49,474 bases of DNA from an uncultured Akkermansia sp. (GCA_947629715.1 CANRET010000008.1:1-49474), one strand, 5' to 3'. Positions 1 to 7,987 are shown, counted from the stretch's first letter. Notes: a model not told the origin generated them from the letters alone. Numbers and translations are program-made.

Positions 1-83
1 AGCGGGTTATTCGGTGTGGTCTCTGCCTGGGTCATTGTCAATGCGCTCATAAGTCCGATAATCAGGGTGAGTAGTTTTTTCAT
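1..83 (-). CDS. exported protein, N-terminal fragment (gene runs off the left edge)
   Basis: Only about 27 residues are visible. They begin with two lysines and a hydrophobic stretch (MKKLLTLIIGLMSALTM) that ends in a TQA site, a typical Sec signal peptide, so the product is probably exported. A second in-frame ATG lies two codons upstream at position 89 and could also be the start. The gene follows the flavin reductase gene on the same strand after a gap of only 10 to 16 bases, so the two are probably cotranscribed. The mature protein lies outside the window and its function cannot be stated. Confidence 0.6.
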   Translation of the reverse strand, partial: MKKLLTLIIGLMSALTMTQAETTPNNP

Positions 84-99
84 GATCATTTTCGTTGTT

Positions 100-633
100 T
101 TATAATTTTTTGCCGAGTTCATACGCCATTTGTGGATATTGGGAGTGCTGCGTCATAGATGGCGTACCACATCCCTTGCCCAGCACCATACCCTGATCTT
201 TCAGGTTCAGATACCGCACGAGGGTGTGATAGTGCGCTTCCAGAGCCTCAAAGGTCCACGTGTCATCGTTCCAAGCCACAGACAAAAGCGCAGACTTCAT
301 ATGTTTTCTTTGAATACTGCTGTTAAATGCACAGAAACGATCAATCAGCATTTTAAGCTGCGAACTCATACCGTAATAGTAGAGAGGCGTCACAAACACC
401 ATCATATCCGCATCCAGTATTTCCTGTCGGATTTCGACTACGTCATCTTTCTGAACGCAAGATCCCTCATACCCGCAATGGATGCAGCCGGTGCATGGGT
501 GGATATTGGCGTGAGCAGCGTTGATTACCTGGACGCTATGTCCCGCCTCCGTTGCTCCCCGGACGAACTGCTCCGCCAACATATTGGATGACCCCTTTTT
601 GTTGGGACTCCCTTCTAATACGATAATCTTCAT
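100..633 (-). CDS. flavodoxin-fold NAD(P)H-dependent FMN reductase / iron-sulfur flavoprotein family
   Basis: This 177-residue protein opens with a beta strand and the phosphate-binding loop of the flavodoxin fold (MKIIVLEGSPNKKGSSNML), followed by the family's TPLYYYGMSSQLKMLIDR segment. Cys47, Cys50, Cys53 and Cys59 form the CX2CX2CX5C pattern that binds a 4Fe-4S cluster in iron-sulfur flavoproteins, so it may pass electrons from NAD(P)H through FMN to an unknown acceptor in the cytosol. The start is preceded by GGAAG at a good distance. The promoter region at 663-705 carries a box almost identical to the one before the aldo/keto reductase gene, so both are likely under the same regulator. 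It is probably cotranscribed with the exported protein gene at the left edge. Confidence 0.85.
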   Translation of the reverse strand: MKIIVLEGSPNKKGSSNMLAEQFVRGATEAGHSVQVINAAHANIHPCTGCIHCGYEGSCVQKDDVVEIRQEILDADMMVFVTPLYYYGMSSQLKMLIDRFCAFNSSIQRKHMKSALLSVAWNDDTWTFEALEAHYHTLVRYLNLKDQGMVLGKGCGTPSMTQHSQYPQMAYELGKKL

Positions 634-662
634 AGCGTCTTCCTTATCATAGCTTCCCCCTT

Positions 663-705
663 TCTATACCCTCAACCCACTTGAGCGCAAGTTTTTTTCA
701 CGACA
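663..705 (-). promoter_or_regulatory. promoter and regulator box, copy 1 (flavin reductase gene)
   Basis: Read on the minus strand this is TTGCGC, 16 bases, TATAGA, with the imperfect dyad TCAA-GTGGG-TTGA between the two hexamers. Positions 671-705 match 1743-1777 at 30 of 35 bases. A dyad lying between -35 and -10 is typical of MerR-family activators (known for the family; inferred here). No MerR gene is in the window. Confidence 0.55.
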
Positions 706-714
706 GAGTATAAT

Positions 715-1707
715 TCAATAGACGCCGGTTTTGACGTGCGGAACATAGGGTGCTTCCAGCGCGGCAACTTCCTCCGGACTGAGAGAGATGTCCAGCGCCG
801 CAACAGCTTCCTCAATGTGTTTGGCAGATGTGGAGCCAACAATAGGCGCCGTAATGTCGGGTTTGCCGAGCATCCATGCCAAAGCGACTTGTGCCATGCT
901 GTGTCCGTTTTTCCCGGCAACCTGCTCCAGCGCATCGACTACAGGCTTATCCTGCTCCATGGTACTTCCCCACACCATCGGTGACACTGCATCAATGGCG
1001 GTACGCGCCGTTTGCGTCCCCCAGGGACGCGCACAACGCCCACCTGCCAGAGGACTCCACGGCACAACGGCCATTTTACGATCACGACAGAGGGGTAGAA
1101 TCTCGCGTTCTTCTTCGCGGTAGATAAGGTTGTACTGGCATTGCATAGAGATCAATTTTGTCCATCCGTTCCGCTCGGCAATGTTGTTGAGACGCTCCAG
1201 CTCCCAGGCAAACATCGTGCACGCGCCGATATAACGCGCCTTCCCACTCTTGACCACATCGTGCAGGGCTTCCATAATCTCCTCCATCGGAGTATCGTGA
1301 TCAAGACGATGAATCTGGTACAAATCGACGTAGTCCAGTCCAAGACGCTGCAAGCTGTGATCGATCTCAGCGAGGATATTCTTACGGGAAGAACCACCGC
1401 CATTGGGTCTGCCGTCCCGCATGTCGAAATGCACCTTTGTCGCAACCACGATTTCATCCCGGTTCAATCCGAAGTCACGGATAAGCCTCCCTGTCACCTG
1501 CTCGCTCGTGCCAAGTTGGTAAACGTTTGCCGTATCAAAGTAGTTGATGCCCAAATCAACAGCTTTTTTGAAAATGGGCTTGGCATCATCATAGTCTTTT
1601 GCCCATGGAAAGACACCGTGTTCTGTTCCCGGTTTACCAAAGCTCATGCAGCCTAAACAAATGCGTGACACATCCACGCCCGTGTTGCCTAATTTTGTGT
1701 ATTTCAT
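715..1707 (-). CDS. aldo/keto reductase
   Basis: This full-length 330-residue aldo/keto reductase (TIM barrel, NADPH-dependent carbonyl reduction, cytosolic) has an N-terminal LGNTGVDVSRICLGCMSFG, the catalytic Asp/Tyr region FDTANVYQLGTSE near residue 60, a barrel-strand Lys in VATKVHF, a histidine in DLYQIHRLD, and the C-terminal cofactor-binding segment APIVGSTSAKHIEEAV. Its substrate cannot be told from sequence. It has its own promoter, with the same box as the flavin reductase gene downstream, which suggests a joint stress or electrophile response. A decayed 223-base piece of a related gene lies at 5888-6110. No strong Shine-Dalgarno sequence precedes the ATG. Confidence 0.93.
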   Translation of the reverse strand: MKYTKLGNTGVDVSRICLGCMSFGKPGTEHGVFPWAKDYDDAKPIFKKAVDLGINYFDTANVYQLGTSEQVTGRLIRDFGLNRDEIVVATKVHFDMRDGRPNGGGSSRKNILAEIDHSLQRLGLDYVDLYQIHRLDHDTPMEEIMEALHDVVKSGKARYIGACTMFAWELERLNNIAERNGWTKLISMQCQYNLIYREEEREILPLCRDRKMAVVPWSPLAGGRCARPWGTQTARTAIDAVSPMVWGSTMEQDKPVVDALEQVAGKNGHSMAQVALAWMLGKPDITAPIVGSTSAKHIEEAVAALDISLSPEEVAALEAPYVPHVKTGVY

Positions 1708-1732
1708 GTTCGCACTTAAGAAGTCAGTACCC

Positions 1733-1777
1733 CTTATACCGTATCAAGTCACTTGAGGACAAGTTTTTTTCACGACA
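1733..1777 (-). promoter_or_regulatory. promoter and regulator box, copy 2 (aldo/keto reductase gene)
   Basis: Read on the minus strand this is TTGTCC, 18 bases, TATAAG. The spacer contains the perfect dyad TCAAGT-G-ACTTGA. The segment 1743-1777 is the second copy of the box at 671-705. The long spacer with a central dyad resembles promoters activated by MerR-family regulators. Confidence 0.55.
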
Positions 1778-1866
1778 AGGAAGTGTGAAGGCTCAGCATA
1801 ATATGCGCTTTATTATGGAATATTGGACATCGTATCCAGTATTCCCTTGGTATGTTGTCTATTTTC

Positions 1867-2241
1867 TCAAAATCTCGGTTTGTTGAGCAGTTTCTCCACA
1901 TCAGCGGCCTTCAGCACCCTACCCATAGATACAACCCGCTCGTTGACTACAATGGCGGGCATACTCATAACGCCATAGACCATGACTTTTTCCATGTCGG
2001 TGATATACTCGACTTCCAAATCCAGACCCATGTTCTTGACGGCCAGCTTTGCATTTTCATACTGCTCATGGCAGGACTTGCAGCCAGCGCCCAGCACCTT
2101 GACGCAACAGATACCGTCCACGGCTTTCCCGCAGCACTCGCTCGATGCTTTAACCTCCGTTGCTTCACTCGCAGGCGCAGCACCGCCACAGCAGCATGCG
2201 GGAGCCTTTGTTTCTACTTTTTCTTTTCCAAACAGTGACAT
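1867..2241 (-). CDS. small thioredoxin-like (redox-active disulfide) protein of the arsenic operon
   Basis: This 124-residue protein has a cysteine-rich N-terminus (ACCCGGAAP, then ECCGKAVDGICC) and a thioredoxin/glutaredoxin-like domain whose active site reads GAGCKSC, followed by the cis-Pro region SMPAIVVNERVVSMG. Such redox-active disulfide proteins occur in arsenic operons, where they may supply reducing power or bind arsenite through the cysteines (inferred). The start at 2241 is chosen because GGAGG lies 8 bases upstream; the in-frame ATG five codons earlier overlaps that ribosome binding site. It is the last gene of the operon, 31 bases after acr3. Confidence 0.82.
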   Translation of the reverse strand: MSLFGKEKVETKAPACCCGGAAPASEATEVKASSECCGKAVDGICCVKVLGAGCKSCHEQYENAKLAVKNMGLDLEVEYITDMEKVMVYGVMSMPAIVVNERVVSMGRVLKAADVEKLLNKPRF

Positions 2242-2272
2242 GATAAATACCTCCATTTTTTATTTGACACTT

Positions 2273-3340
2273 TCAAAACGTTTTTTTAGATTTTGTATTT
2301 GACGGGAACCAGCCCTTTGTCCCGTTTGCTATCTTCACCAGAAACAGCATGACCGGGACTTCCGTTAATACGCCAACCGTCGTAGCGAGAGCTGCGGGGG
2401 ACGATGTCCCGAACAGAGCGATAGCCATAGCCACCGCCAATTCAAAGAAGTTGGATGCCCCGATCATTCCCGCAGGGGCGGCTATGTTGTGCGGCAGCTT
2501 CAATATCCTGCAGGCAGTATAGGCGATTGCAAAAATCAAGAAAGTCTGCAATACCAGCGGAACGGCGATCAAAACGATATGCAGCGGATTTTCCAGAATG
2601 ACGTTGCCTTGAAAAGCGAAAATCAAAATCAAAGTCAGCAGCAGGCCAATGGTCGTCACGCTGTCGAATTTGTGGACAAACATGTTTTCAAAATATTCCT
2701 TGCCCCTTTTTCCTATAACGAGATATCTGGTAGCCATGCTTCCCAGCAGCGGTATCACAACGAACAGCACCACGGAGAGTATCAGCGTATCCCACGGTAC
2801 AGATACGTTGGAAACGCCCAGCAGGAATTTTACAATAGGAACAAATACCGCAAGGATAATAAGGTCGTTTGTCGCAACCTGCACCACCGTATAAGCAGGA
2901 TCGCCTTTTGTCAGCGTACTCCACACGAACACCATAGCGGTACAAGGTGCCGCGCCCAGCAGTACAGCCCCGGCAAGATACTCCGTCGTCAGCTCCGGGG
3001 TAATAAGACCCTTAAACAGCACAAAGAAGAACAAGCTTGCAATGCCATACATGGTGAACGGCTTTATCAGCCAGTTCGTTATCCATGTCACAAATAATCC
3101 CTTTGGATTTTTCCCCACATTCTTGATACTTCTGAAATCCACTTTCATCATCATTGGATAGATCATTAGCCAAATGAGAATTGCCATAGGAATTGAAACT
3201 TTGGCATATTCAAACTGATTAAGAAAATCGGGTATCTGCGGCAGGAATTTCCCAAGCAGGACACCCGCCACCATGCACAGAATAACCCAAACGCTCAGAT
3301 ACTTCTGGAATATACTAATTCCGCTTTTTTCTTTTTCCAT
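2273..3340 (-). CDS. acr3: arsenite efflux permease, ACR3 family
   Basis: This 355-residue polytopic inner-membrane protein has about ten hydrophobic segments and the hallmark ACR3 stretches: VLLGAAPCTAMVFVWS, with the conserved cysteine needed for arsenite transport in studied members, and PAGMIGASNFFELAVAMAI. It exports arsenite using the proton gradient. The length fits the family (about 350-400). It starts 10 bases after the upstream permease gene and has a GGGGGC ribosome binding site, so it is translated within the arsR-permease-acr3-thioredoxin operon. The sequence is closer in style to Firmicutes ACR3 proteins than to the surrounding host genes, consistent with transfer (inference). 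Confidence 0.94.
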   Translation of the reverse strand: MEKEKSGISIFQKYLSVWVILCMVAGVLLGKFLPQIPDFLNQFEYAKVSIPMAILIWLMIYPMMMKVDFRSIKNVGKNPKGLFVTWITNWLIKPFTMYGIASLFFFVLFKGLITPELTTEYLAGAVLLGAAPCTAMVFVWSTLTKGDPAYTVVQVATNDLIILAVFVPIVKFLLGVSNVSVPWDTLILSVVLFVVIPLLGSMATRYLVIGKRGKEYFENMFVHKFDSVTTIGLLLTLILIFAFQGNVILENPLHIVLIAVPLVLQTFLIFAIAYTACRILKLPHNIAAPAGMIGASNFFELAVAMAIALFGTSSPAALATTVGVLTEVPVMLFLVKIANGTKGWFPSNTKSKKTF

Positions 3341-3350
3341 AAATCGCCCC

Positions 3351-4364
3351 CTATATTAGCAAAGACTGAAATGCGTTGAAGAAGTAACCGACGATAATAA
3401 TACCGCCCGTGCATATCCCGATAAAAATTCCCAGCAGCTTCGGCTTGACTGCCTTGCGGAGCATAATCATGGACGGCAGGGACAAGGTAGTAACGCCCAT
3501 CATAAAGGACAGGACGACTCCCAACAGTGCCCCCTTTGCCAACAGCGCCTCAGCAATCGGAATTGCACCGAAAATGTCAGCATACATCGGAACTCCGGCA
3601 ATCGTGGCGATAATCACGCCAAAGGGATTGTTGTCACCCAGCGCTGTCACAATGAAATCTCTGGGTATCCAGTTGTGGATCAGCGCCCCGATACCCACCC
3701 CGATCAACACATAGGGGGCTACTTTCTTTGCGGTGGAAACGACCTGCTCCCACGCATATTTCAAACGGTCTTTGAAGTGCAGTCCCTCCTGCGGAACGTC
3801 AATCGCTCTTCCGTTTCTGATGTATTCCTCAACATACTTTTCAAGGCGCAGCTTTTCAATCAGCGTTCCTCCCACAACAGCTATCACCAGTCCGAGAAGC
3901 ACATACACGATTGCCACTTTCCACCCGAAAATGCTCATTAAGAGCACAAGACTTCCGAGGTCTACCATCGGAGAAGAAATCAGGAATGAAAACGTCACGC
4001 CGAGGGGCAATCCTGCACTGGTAAATCCAATAAACAGCGGAATGGACGAACAGGAACAAAACGGCGTCACAGTCCCCAGCAAAGCGGCGACACAGTTTGC
4101 GCCGACCCCATGAAATCGTCCGAGAATCTTCTTGGTCCGCTCCGGCGGGAAAAAGCTTTGAATGTAGGATATAATCAAAATCAGTACGACGAGCAGAACC
4201 ATAATTTTGATTGTGTCGTAAATAAAGAACAGGACGCTACCGCCGATCCTTCCTGTCGTATCCAAGCCGCAGGCATTCAACACCCCTGATATGAGCCTGT
4301 TCAGCCAATCCATACCGAGGACTTCATTCTGAAAGAAATCCCATGTGTTTTTCAACAAATCCAT
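3351..4364 (-). CDS. ArsP-type / UPF0718 permease
   Basis: This 337-residue membrane protein has about eight hydrophobic segments. It carries the family signature TPFCSCSSIPLFIGF, with a vicinal cysteine motif, followed by GLPLGVTFSFLISSPMVD, and a second related half with GVPMYADIFGAIPIAEALL. Members of this family (ArsP and relatives) export organoarsenicals or other soft metal species. The exact substrate here cannot be assigned, though its place between arsR and acr3 points to arsenic. The start has a very strong ribosome binding site (TAGGAGG). The product is expected in the inner membrane. Confidence 0.85.
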   Translation of the reverse strand: MDLLKNTWDFFQNEVLGMDWLNRLISGVLNACGLDTTGRIGGSVLFFIYDTIKIMVLLVVLILIISYIQSFFPPERTKKILGRFHGVGANCVAALLGTVTPFCSCSSIPLFIGFTSAGLPLGVTFSFLISSPMVDLGSLVLLMSIFGWKVAIVYVLLGLVIAVVGGTLIEKLRLEKYVEEYIRNGRAIDVPQEGLHFKDRLKYAWEQVVSTAKKVAPYVLIGVGIGALIHNWIPRDFIVTALGDNNPFGVIIATIAGVPMYADIFGAIPIAEALLAKGALLGVVLSFMMGVTTLSLPSMIMLRKAVKPKLLGIFIGICTGGIIIVGYFFNAFQSLLI

Positions 4365-4459
4365 AATATATCCTCCTAATTTAATTGCTAGATTGAAATG
4401 TATCTATATATTGAACCTTAAGAGAGCCAAACGGAAAAGTGATGTGGGATCTTCACTTC

Positions 4460-4765
4460 TCAGCGCGGGTTATCTTCATCGGTGCCGTTCGCTGTCGTAA
4501 GTTCTTGCAAGCATTTCACCGCTGCGGCGGCTCCCTCCGGCGAGATGGAATAGTGCGTCCACTTGCCCTCTTTGCGGCCAACAACGATTTCCGAATCACA
4601 AAGTATTTTCATGTGGTGGGAAAGGGTGGGTTGAGTGATATGCAAATCGTCCAGCAGAACGCAGGCACATTTTTCACCGCCTTGGAGCAGTTGCAGGATT
4701 TTAATACGATTCTCATCACAAAGCGCCTTGAATACTTCCGCTATCTGCTTCTCTTTTGTTTGCAT
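4460..4765 (-). CDS. arsR: ArsR-family arsenic-responsive transcriptional repressor
   Basis: This 101-residue winged-helix protein represses the operon until arsenite binds. The metal-sensing helix carries the Cys pair in GGEKCACVLLDDL, a variant of the ArsR ELCVCDL motif, followed directly by the recognition helix LHITQPTLSHHMKIL and the wing VVGRKEGKWTHYSIS. GGGAGG lies 7 bases upstream of the ATG. It is the first gene behind the promoter at 4804-4832. The next gene starts 95 bases downstream, and the gap shows nothing clear beyond the ribosome binding site. Confidence 0.94.
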   Translation of the reverse strand: MQTKEKQIAEVFKALCDENRIKILQLLQGGEKCACVLLDDLHITQPTLSHHMKILCDSEIVVGRKEGKWTHYSISPEGAAAAVKCLQELTTANGTDEDNPR

Positions 4766-4803
4766 GCTCGTTACCTCCCGAAGATGAATTCCTATCTGCC
4801 CGT

Positions 4804-4832
4804 ATTATATGCGACACATTGAAGTTTGTCAA
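4804..4832 (-). promoter_or_regulatory. near-perfect sigma-70 promoter of the arsenic operon
   Basis: On the minus strand the sequence is TTGACA, 17 bases, TATAAT, identical to the bacterial consensus with ideal spacing. A short dyad (ATG-N5-CAT) in the spacer next to the -10 could be part of the ArsR operator. Host promoters in this window are much less perfect. Confidence 0.85.
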
Positions 4833-4885
4833 TGGGTCTTGGCGACTTTTTAGGATCAACGCAAATTTTTGTGGAAAGAGGAATT

Positions 4886-5125
4886 TTTGTTAAAACAGGT
4901 GGGAACATTCAAGCAAGACCCTGAGACGATAATTTTGGAAGTTTCGGAAGCCATAGGCTCGTCGTTGAATGAGTTTCATCTTGCGATGGAATCCTTCCGT
5001 GATGCCGTTGCTCTCTGGATGAATCGCTACCCTCGCGCCATCTTCAATGGCAAATCCGCTTGGCATATGACTCAACCCTTCCGCCACTATTTTACCCCTC
5101 TCTTCTCATGACCTCAACTTTTTCT
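4886..5125 (-). pseudogene. ISL3-family transposase, C-terminal remnant
   Basis: The minus-strand reading contains PESNGITEGFHRKMKLIQRR followed by AYGFRNFQNYRLRVLL, which matches the highly conserved C-terminal end of ISL3-type (IS204/IS1001/IS1096/IS1165) transposases. The reading frame is closed by a TGA shortly upstream, and no start, DDE core or terminal repeats are found, so only roughly the last 70 residues survive. It sits just upstream of the arsenic operon and is the only trace of a mobile element there. It may mark the edge of the transferred block. Confidence 0.72.
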
Positions 5126-5223
5126 GTCATCTGTTGCATTTAATCTTGCAATCCACAGACAAGGAAGTGAATTCGACCCTCCTACCTTCGCTGCAAATCC
5201 GGCTATACTTTCTCTTCGTCTTT

Positions 5224-5838
5224 TCAATTGGGGTCAATGAGAATTAGATCGGAAATGTAGAAATAATTGTCCTTGCCCTCATATATCACCATAAGATGTC
5301 GAGTACGGCCACAGTTCCAAACGAAATCCGTGCGCCTCCACAGTGTAAAATGGGTCTCAAAATCCTCGCTGTAGGAGTGATCCAAAGGGCCGTGATCCCA
5401 CTCACTCCAGCTCATGACCTCGCTCACTTGGCGGCGGAATTGCTCCGCTTTCTGCGGGTCTGTGAAGTGAATCACGTAGTCGCAGACATGCTCGTTGAAT
5501 TGGTGGTGTGCCGGATCCCCTCCTGCCAACACCTCCACTCCGTCAGAAATCGAAAAACACTCATCAAAATGATCCTCTGTCCACGACGGAGGATCATGCG
5601 GAACGTAACGCGCCAAAAAGCTCATACCAATGCTTCCGAACATAGCAAAGAAGACAGTCCAACAAAGCAGCAAAATTCCCAAAACTGCAACGATGAGGGG
5701 AGAAAGAACGACGCTTATCCATCGATGTCCCTTGACAAAGTTCCAGAGCATCTTTCTTTTCCTCAACACCACCCACACGAGAACAATCAGCGGAGAAAGG
5801 AAAACAAGCAGTTGAAGGAAGTTCCAAACAAAATGCAT
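5224..5838 (-). CDS. hypothetical membrane protein
   Basis: I do not recognise this 204-residue protein. It has two hydrophobic segments near the N-terminus (about residues 7-25 and 40-65) and then a soluble domain of about 130 residues rich in Asp, Glu, His and Trp (for example SEWDHGPLDHSYSEDF). The ATG at 5838 is chosen because it starts directly at the first membrane segment. The longer open frame to 6006 runs through the aldo/keto reductase remnant and is unlikely to be coding. The gene is isolated between the transposase remnant and the reductase remnant, in a region of decay. Confidence 0.6.
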   Translation of the reverse strand: MHFVWNFLQLLVFLSPLIVLVWVVLRKRKMLWNFVKGHRWISVVLSPLIVAVLGILLLCWTVFFAMFGSIGMSFLARYVPHDPPSWTEDHFDECFSISDGVEVLAGGDPAHHQFNEHVCDYVIHFTDPQKAEQFRRQVSEVMSWSEWDHGPLDHSYSEDFETHFTLWRRTDFVWNCGRTRHLMVIYEGKDNYFYISDLILIDPN

Positions 5839-5887
5839 GGTAGCACCATACCTTCTCACTGTGGCCCTGTCAAGCAGCAGCGGCGAC

Positions 5888-6110
5888 AGGCTTATCCTGC
5901 TCCATGGCGCCTCCCCACACCATCGGTGACACTGCATCAATGGCAGTACGCGCCGTTTGCGTCCCTCAAGGTCACTCACAACGACAAACCTGCCAGAGAA
6001 CTTCACGGCACAACGACCATTTTACGATCACTAGAGTTTCGCGTTTCTCCTCGCGGTAGATAAGGTTGTACTGGCATTGCACAGAGATCAATTTTGTCCA
6101 TCCGTCCCGC
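5888..6110 (-). pseudogene. aldo/keto reductase gene fragment
   Basis: This segment aligns over its whole length with 943-1174, the middle-to-C-terminal part of the intact aldo/keto reductase gene, in the same orientation. Most bases agree, including the run encoding the ISMQCQYNLIYREE region (here ISVQCQYNLIYREE). Deletions of about 10 bases near 6030 and scattered changes break the frame. Both ends of the parent gene are missing. It is the relic of a second, related gene, or of a duplication whose ends were lost. Confidence 0.8.
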
Positions 6111-6133
6111 ATTCCCTCTGTCGCAGCATGATG

Positions 6134-6167
6134 CAAAAAAGCGACTCGGTGCGTACACCGAGCCGCC
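6134..6167 (-). terminator. rho-independent terminator of the NifU/GGGtGRT operon
   Basis: On the minus strand the stem CTCGGTG / CACCGAG encloses a four-base loop, is extended by further GC pairs, and is followed by TTTTTT. It lies 26 bases after the stop codon of the GGGtGRT gene. Confidence 0.9.
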
Positions 6168-6192
6168 TGAAGTTTGTTTGATTTAGCCGAGT

Positions 6193-7194
6193 TTACTTCG
6201 CCATGGCTTCTTCCACGGCGACAGCCACGGAAACGGTGGCGCCGACCATGGGATTGTTGCCCATGCCGATGAGACCCATCATCTCCACGTGCGCAGGCAC
6301 GGAAGAGGAGCCGGCGAATTGGGCGTCGCTGTGCATGCGGCCCAAGGTATCGGTGAAGCCATAGGAGGCAGGACCAGCCGCCATGTTGTCCGGGTGTAGG
6401 GTACGACCCGTGCCGCCACCGGAGGCAACGGAGAAGTACTTCTTGCCTTTCAGCACGCACTCTTTCTTATAGGTGCCGGCCACGGGATGCTGGAAGCGGG
6501 TGGGATTTGTGGAGTTGCCGGTGATGGACACATCCACGCCCTCCAGCCACATGATGGCCACGCCTTCGCGCACATCATCCGCGCCGTAGCAGTTCACCTT
6601 AGCGCGCTCGCCGGTGGAGAAGGGGGTCTTCTTCACGACCTCCACCTTGCCGGTAGCGTAGTCGAATTTAGTCTGGCAATAGGTGAAGCCATTGATGCGG
6701 GAAATGATGTAGGCCGCGTCTTTTCCAAGGCCGTTGAGAATCACGCGCAGGGGCTTTTTACGTACCTTGTTGGCAGATTTGGCGATGCCGATGGCTCCCT
6801 CCGCCGCGGCGAAGGATTCGTGCCCGGCCAAGAAGCAGAAGCAATCCGTCTCCTCGCGCAGGAGCATGGCGGCCAAATTGCCGTGACCCAGACCTACCTT
6901 GCGGTCATCCGCCACGGAGCCGGGGATGCAGAAGCTCTGCAGACCTTCACCGATGGCCTCAGCTGCGTCGGCAGCCTTGGTGCAGCCCTTTTTGATAGCG
7001 ATGGCAGCGCCTACCGTATAGGCCCAGCCGGCGTTCTCGAAGGCGATATTCTGGATGCCGCGCACAATGGCACGCACATCGATGCCTTTCTCCAAGCATA
7101 CCTTCTCTGCTTCCTCGCAGGAGGAGATGCCGTACTTTTTCAGCACGGGGAGAATCTGGTTGATGCGGCGATCGTATGATTCAAATAATGGCAT
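6193..7194 (-). CDS. GGGtGRT family protein
   Basis: This 333-residue protein carries the family's name motif in VASGGGTGRTLHPDNMAAG near residue 257, followed by the conserved HSDAQFAGSSSVPAHVEMMG and MGNNPMVGATVSVAVAV. Cysteines occur in FCIPGS and FCFLAGHES. The family is widespread in anaerobes, has no established biochemical function that I know of, and is often found beside a NifU-like scaffold gene, as here (25 bases downstream of it). It has no signal peptide, so it is expected in the cytosol. A role in Fe-S or sulfur/selenium handling is an inference from the pairing only. A strong terminator follows. Confidence 0.85.
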   Translation of the reverse strand: MPLFESYDRRINQILPVLKKYGISSCEEAEKVCLEKGIDVRAIVRGIQNIAFENAGWAYTVGAAIAIKKGCTKAADAAEAIGEGLQSFCIPGSVADDRKVGLGHGNLAAMLLREETDCFCFLAGHESFAAAEGAIGIAKSANKVRKKPLRVILNGLGKDAAYIISRINGFTYCQTKFDYATGKVEVVKKTPFSTGERAKVNCYGADDVREGVAIMWLEGVDVSITGNSTNPTRFQHPVAGTYKKECVLKGKKYFSVASGGGTGRTLHPDNMAAGPASYGFTDTLGRMHSDAQFAGSSSVPAHVEMMGLIGMGNNPMVGATVSVAVAVEEAMAK

Positions 7195-7219
7195 AATCTG
7201 AAAATGGGTTAGGTGTTAA

Positions 7220-7912
7220 TTACTCGTGGCGTGGGTCAATGTACTTGGCAGCGCCCTCAAATTGTCCGTAAGTGCCGGTGTACTTCTTATATGCCTCGTT
7301 GGCATCCGTGCCCTTCTTGATTTCTTCCATCATCGGACCCACTTTCACGTACTGGTAGCCGCAGATTTCATCATCCGCATTCAACGCGAGTTTGGTGATG
7401 TAACCTTCTGCCAGCTCCAAGTAGCGCGAGCCTTTCTTGAGCGTGCCGTAGAGAGTGCCCACTTGCGAGCGCAGGCCCTTGCCGAGATCCTCCAGTCCGG
7501 CGCCGATGGGCAACCCGCCTTCAGAGTACGCGCTTTGTGTGCGACCATAGACAATTTGCAGGAAGAGTTCGCGCATGGCGGTATTGATGGCGTCACACAC
7601 GAGGTCCGTATTGAGCGCTTCGAGTACCGTTTTACCCGGAAGAATCTCGGAAGCCATGGCGGCGGAGTGAGTCATGCCGGAGCAGCCGATGGTTTCCACG
7701 AGCGCTTCCTGAATGACACCATTTTTGACGTTAAGGGTGAGCTTGCAGGCGCCCTGCTGGGGAGCGCACCAGCCCACGCCGTGCGTGAGTCCGGATATGT
7801 CTTCAATCTTCTTGGATTGCGTCCATGCGCCTTCCTGAGGAATAGGCGCTGGGCCGTGGTTGCAGCCCTTCTTCACGCAACACATGTGTTCAACTTCTGT
7901 CGTATATTGCAT
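7220..7912 (-). CDS. NifU-like iron-sulfur cluster assembly scaffold protein
   Basis: This 230-residue cytosolic protein is related to the NifU/IscU N-terminal scaffold. Conserved cysteines lie in GWCAPQQGACKL, in ETIGCSGMTHSAAMASEI and in LVCDAINTAMRELF, the expected places for cluster-ligating residues, and an additional cluster (HMCCVKKGCNHG) sits near the N-terminus. It may build Fe-S clusters for the GGGtGRT protein encoded next in the operon. The start at 7912 is preferred over 7954 because of GAAAGG upstream and because homologous sequence begins there. Transcription should start from the promoter at 7988-8017, giving a leader of about 70 bases. Confidence 0.82.
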   Translation of the reverse strand: MQYTTEVEHMCCVKKGCNHGPAPIPQEGAWTQSKKIEDISGLTHGVGWCAPQQGACKLTLNVKNGVIQEALVETIGCSGMTHSAAMASEILPGKTVLEALNTDLVCDAINTAMRELFLQIVYGRTQSAYSEGGLPIGAGLEDLGKGLRSQVGTLYGTLKKGSRYLELAEGYITKLALNADDEICGYQYVKVGPMMEEIKKGTDANEAYKKYTGTYGQFEGAAKYIDPRHE

Positions 7913-7987
7913 AGTCGTGCCTTTCGTGGTATGGAACTTGGGAGGTGGCGTCACCGGGGCGGCGTCACTTCCCCCTTGTCGCCCCTC

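Noticed and set aside
679..697. Hairpin plus T-run on the plus strand (ACTTG-AGCG-CAAGT then seven T) that looks like a terminator
   Set aside because: No plus-strand gene ends there. The same sequence recurs in front of the aldo/keto reductase gene, so it fits a promoter box better.
5839..6006. Upstream extension of the 5224 membrane protein gene
   Set aside because: The extension runs through the aldo/keto reductase relic, and the membrane segments begin right after the ATG at 5838.
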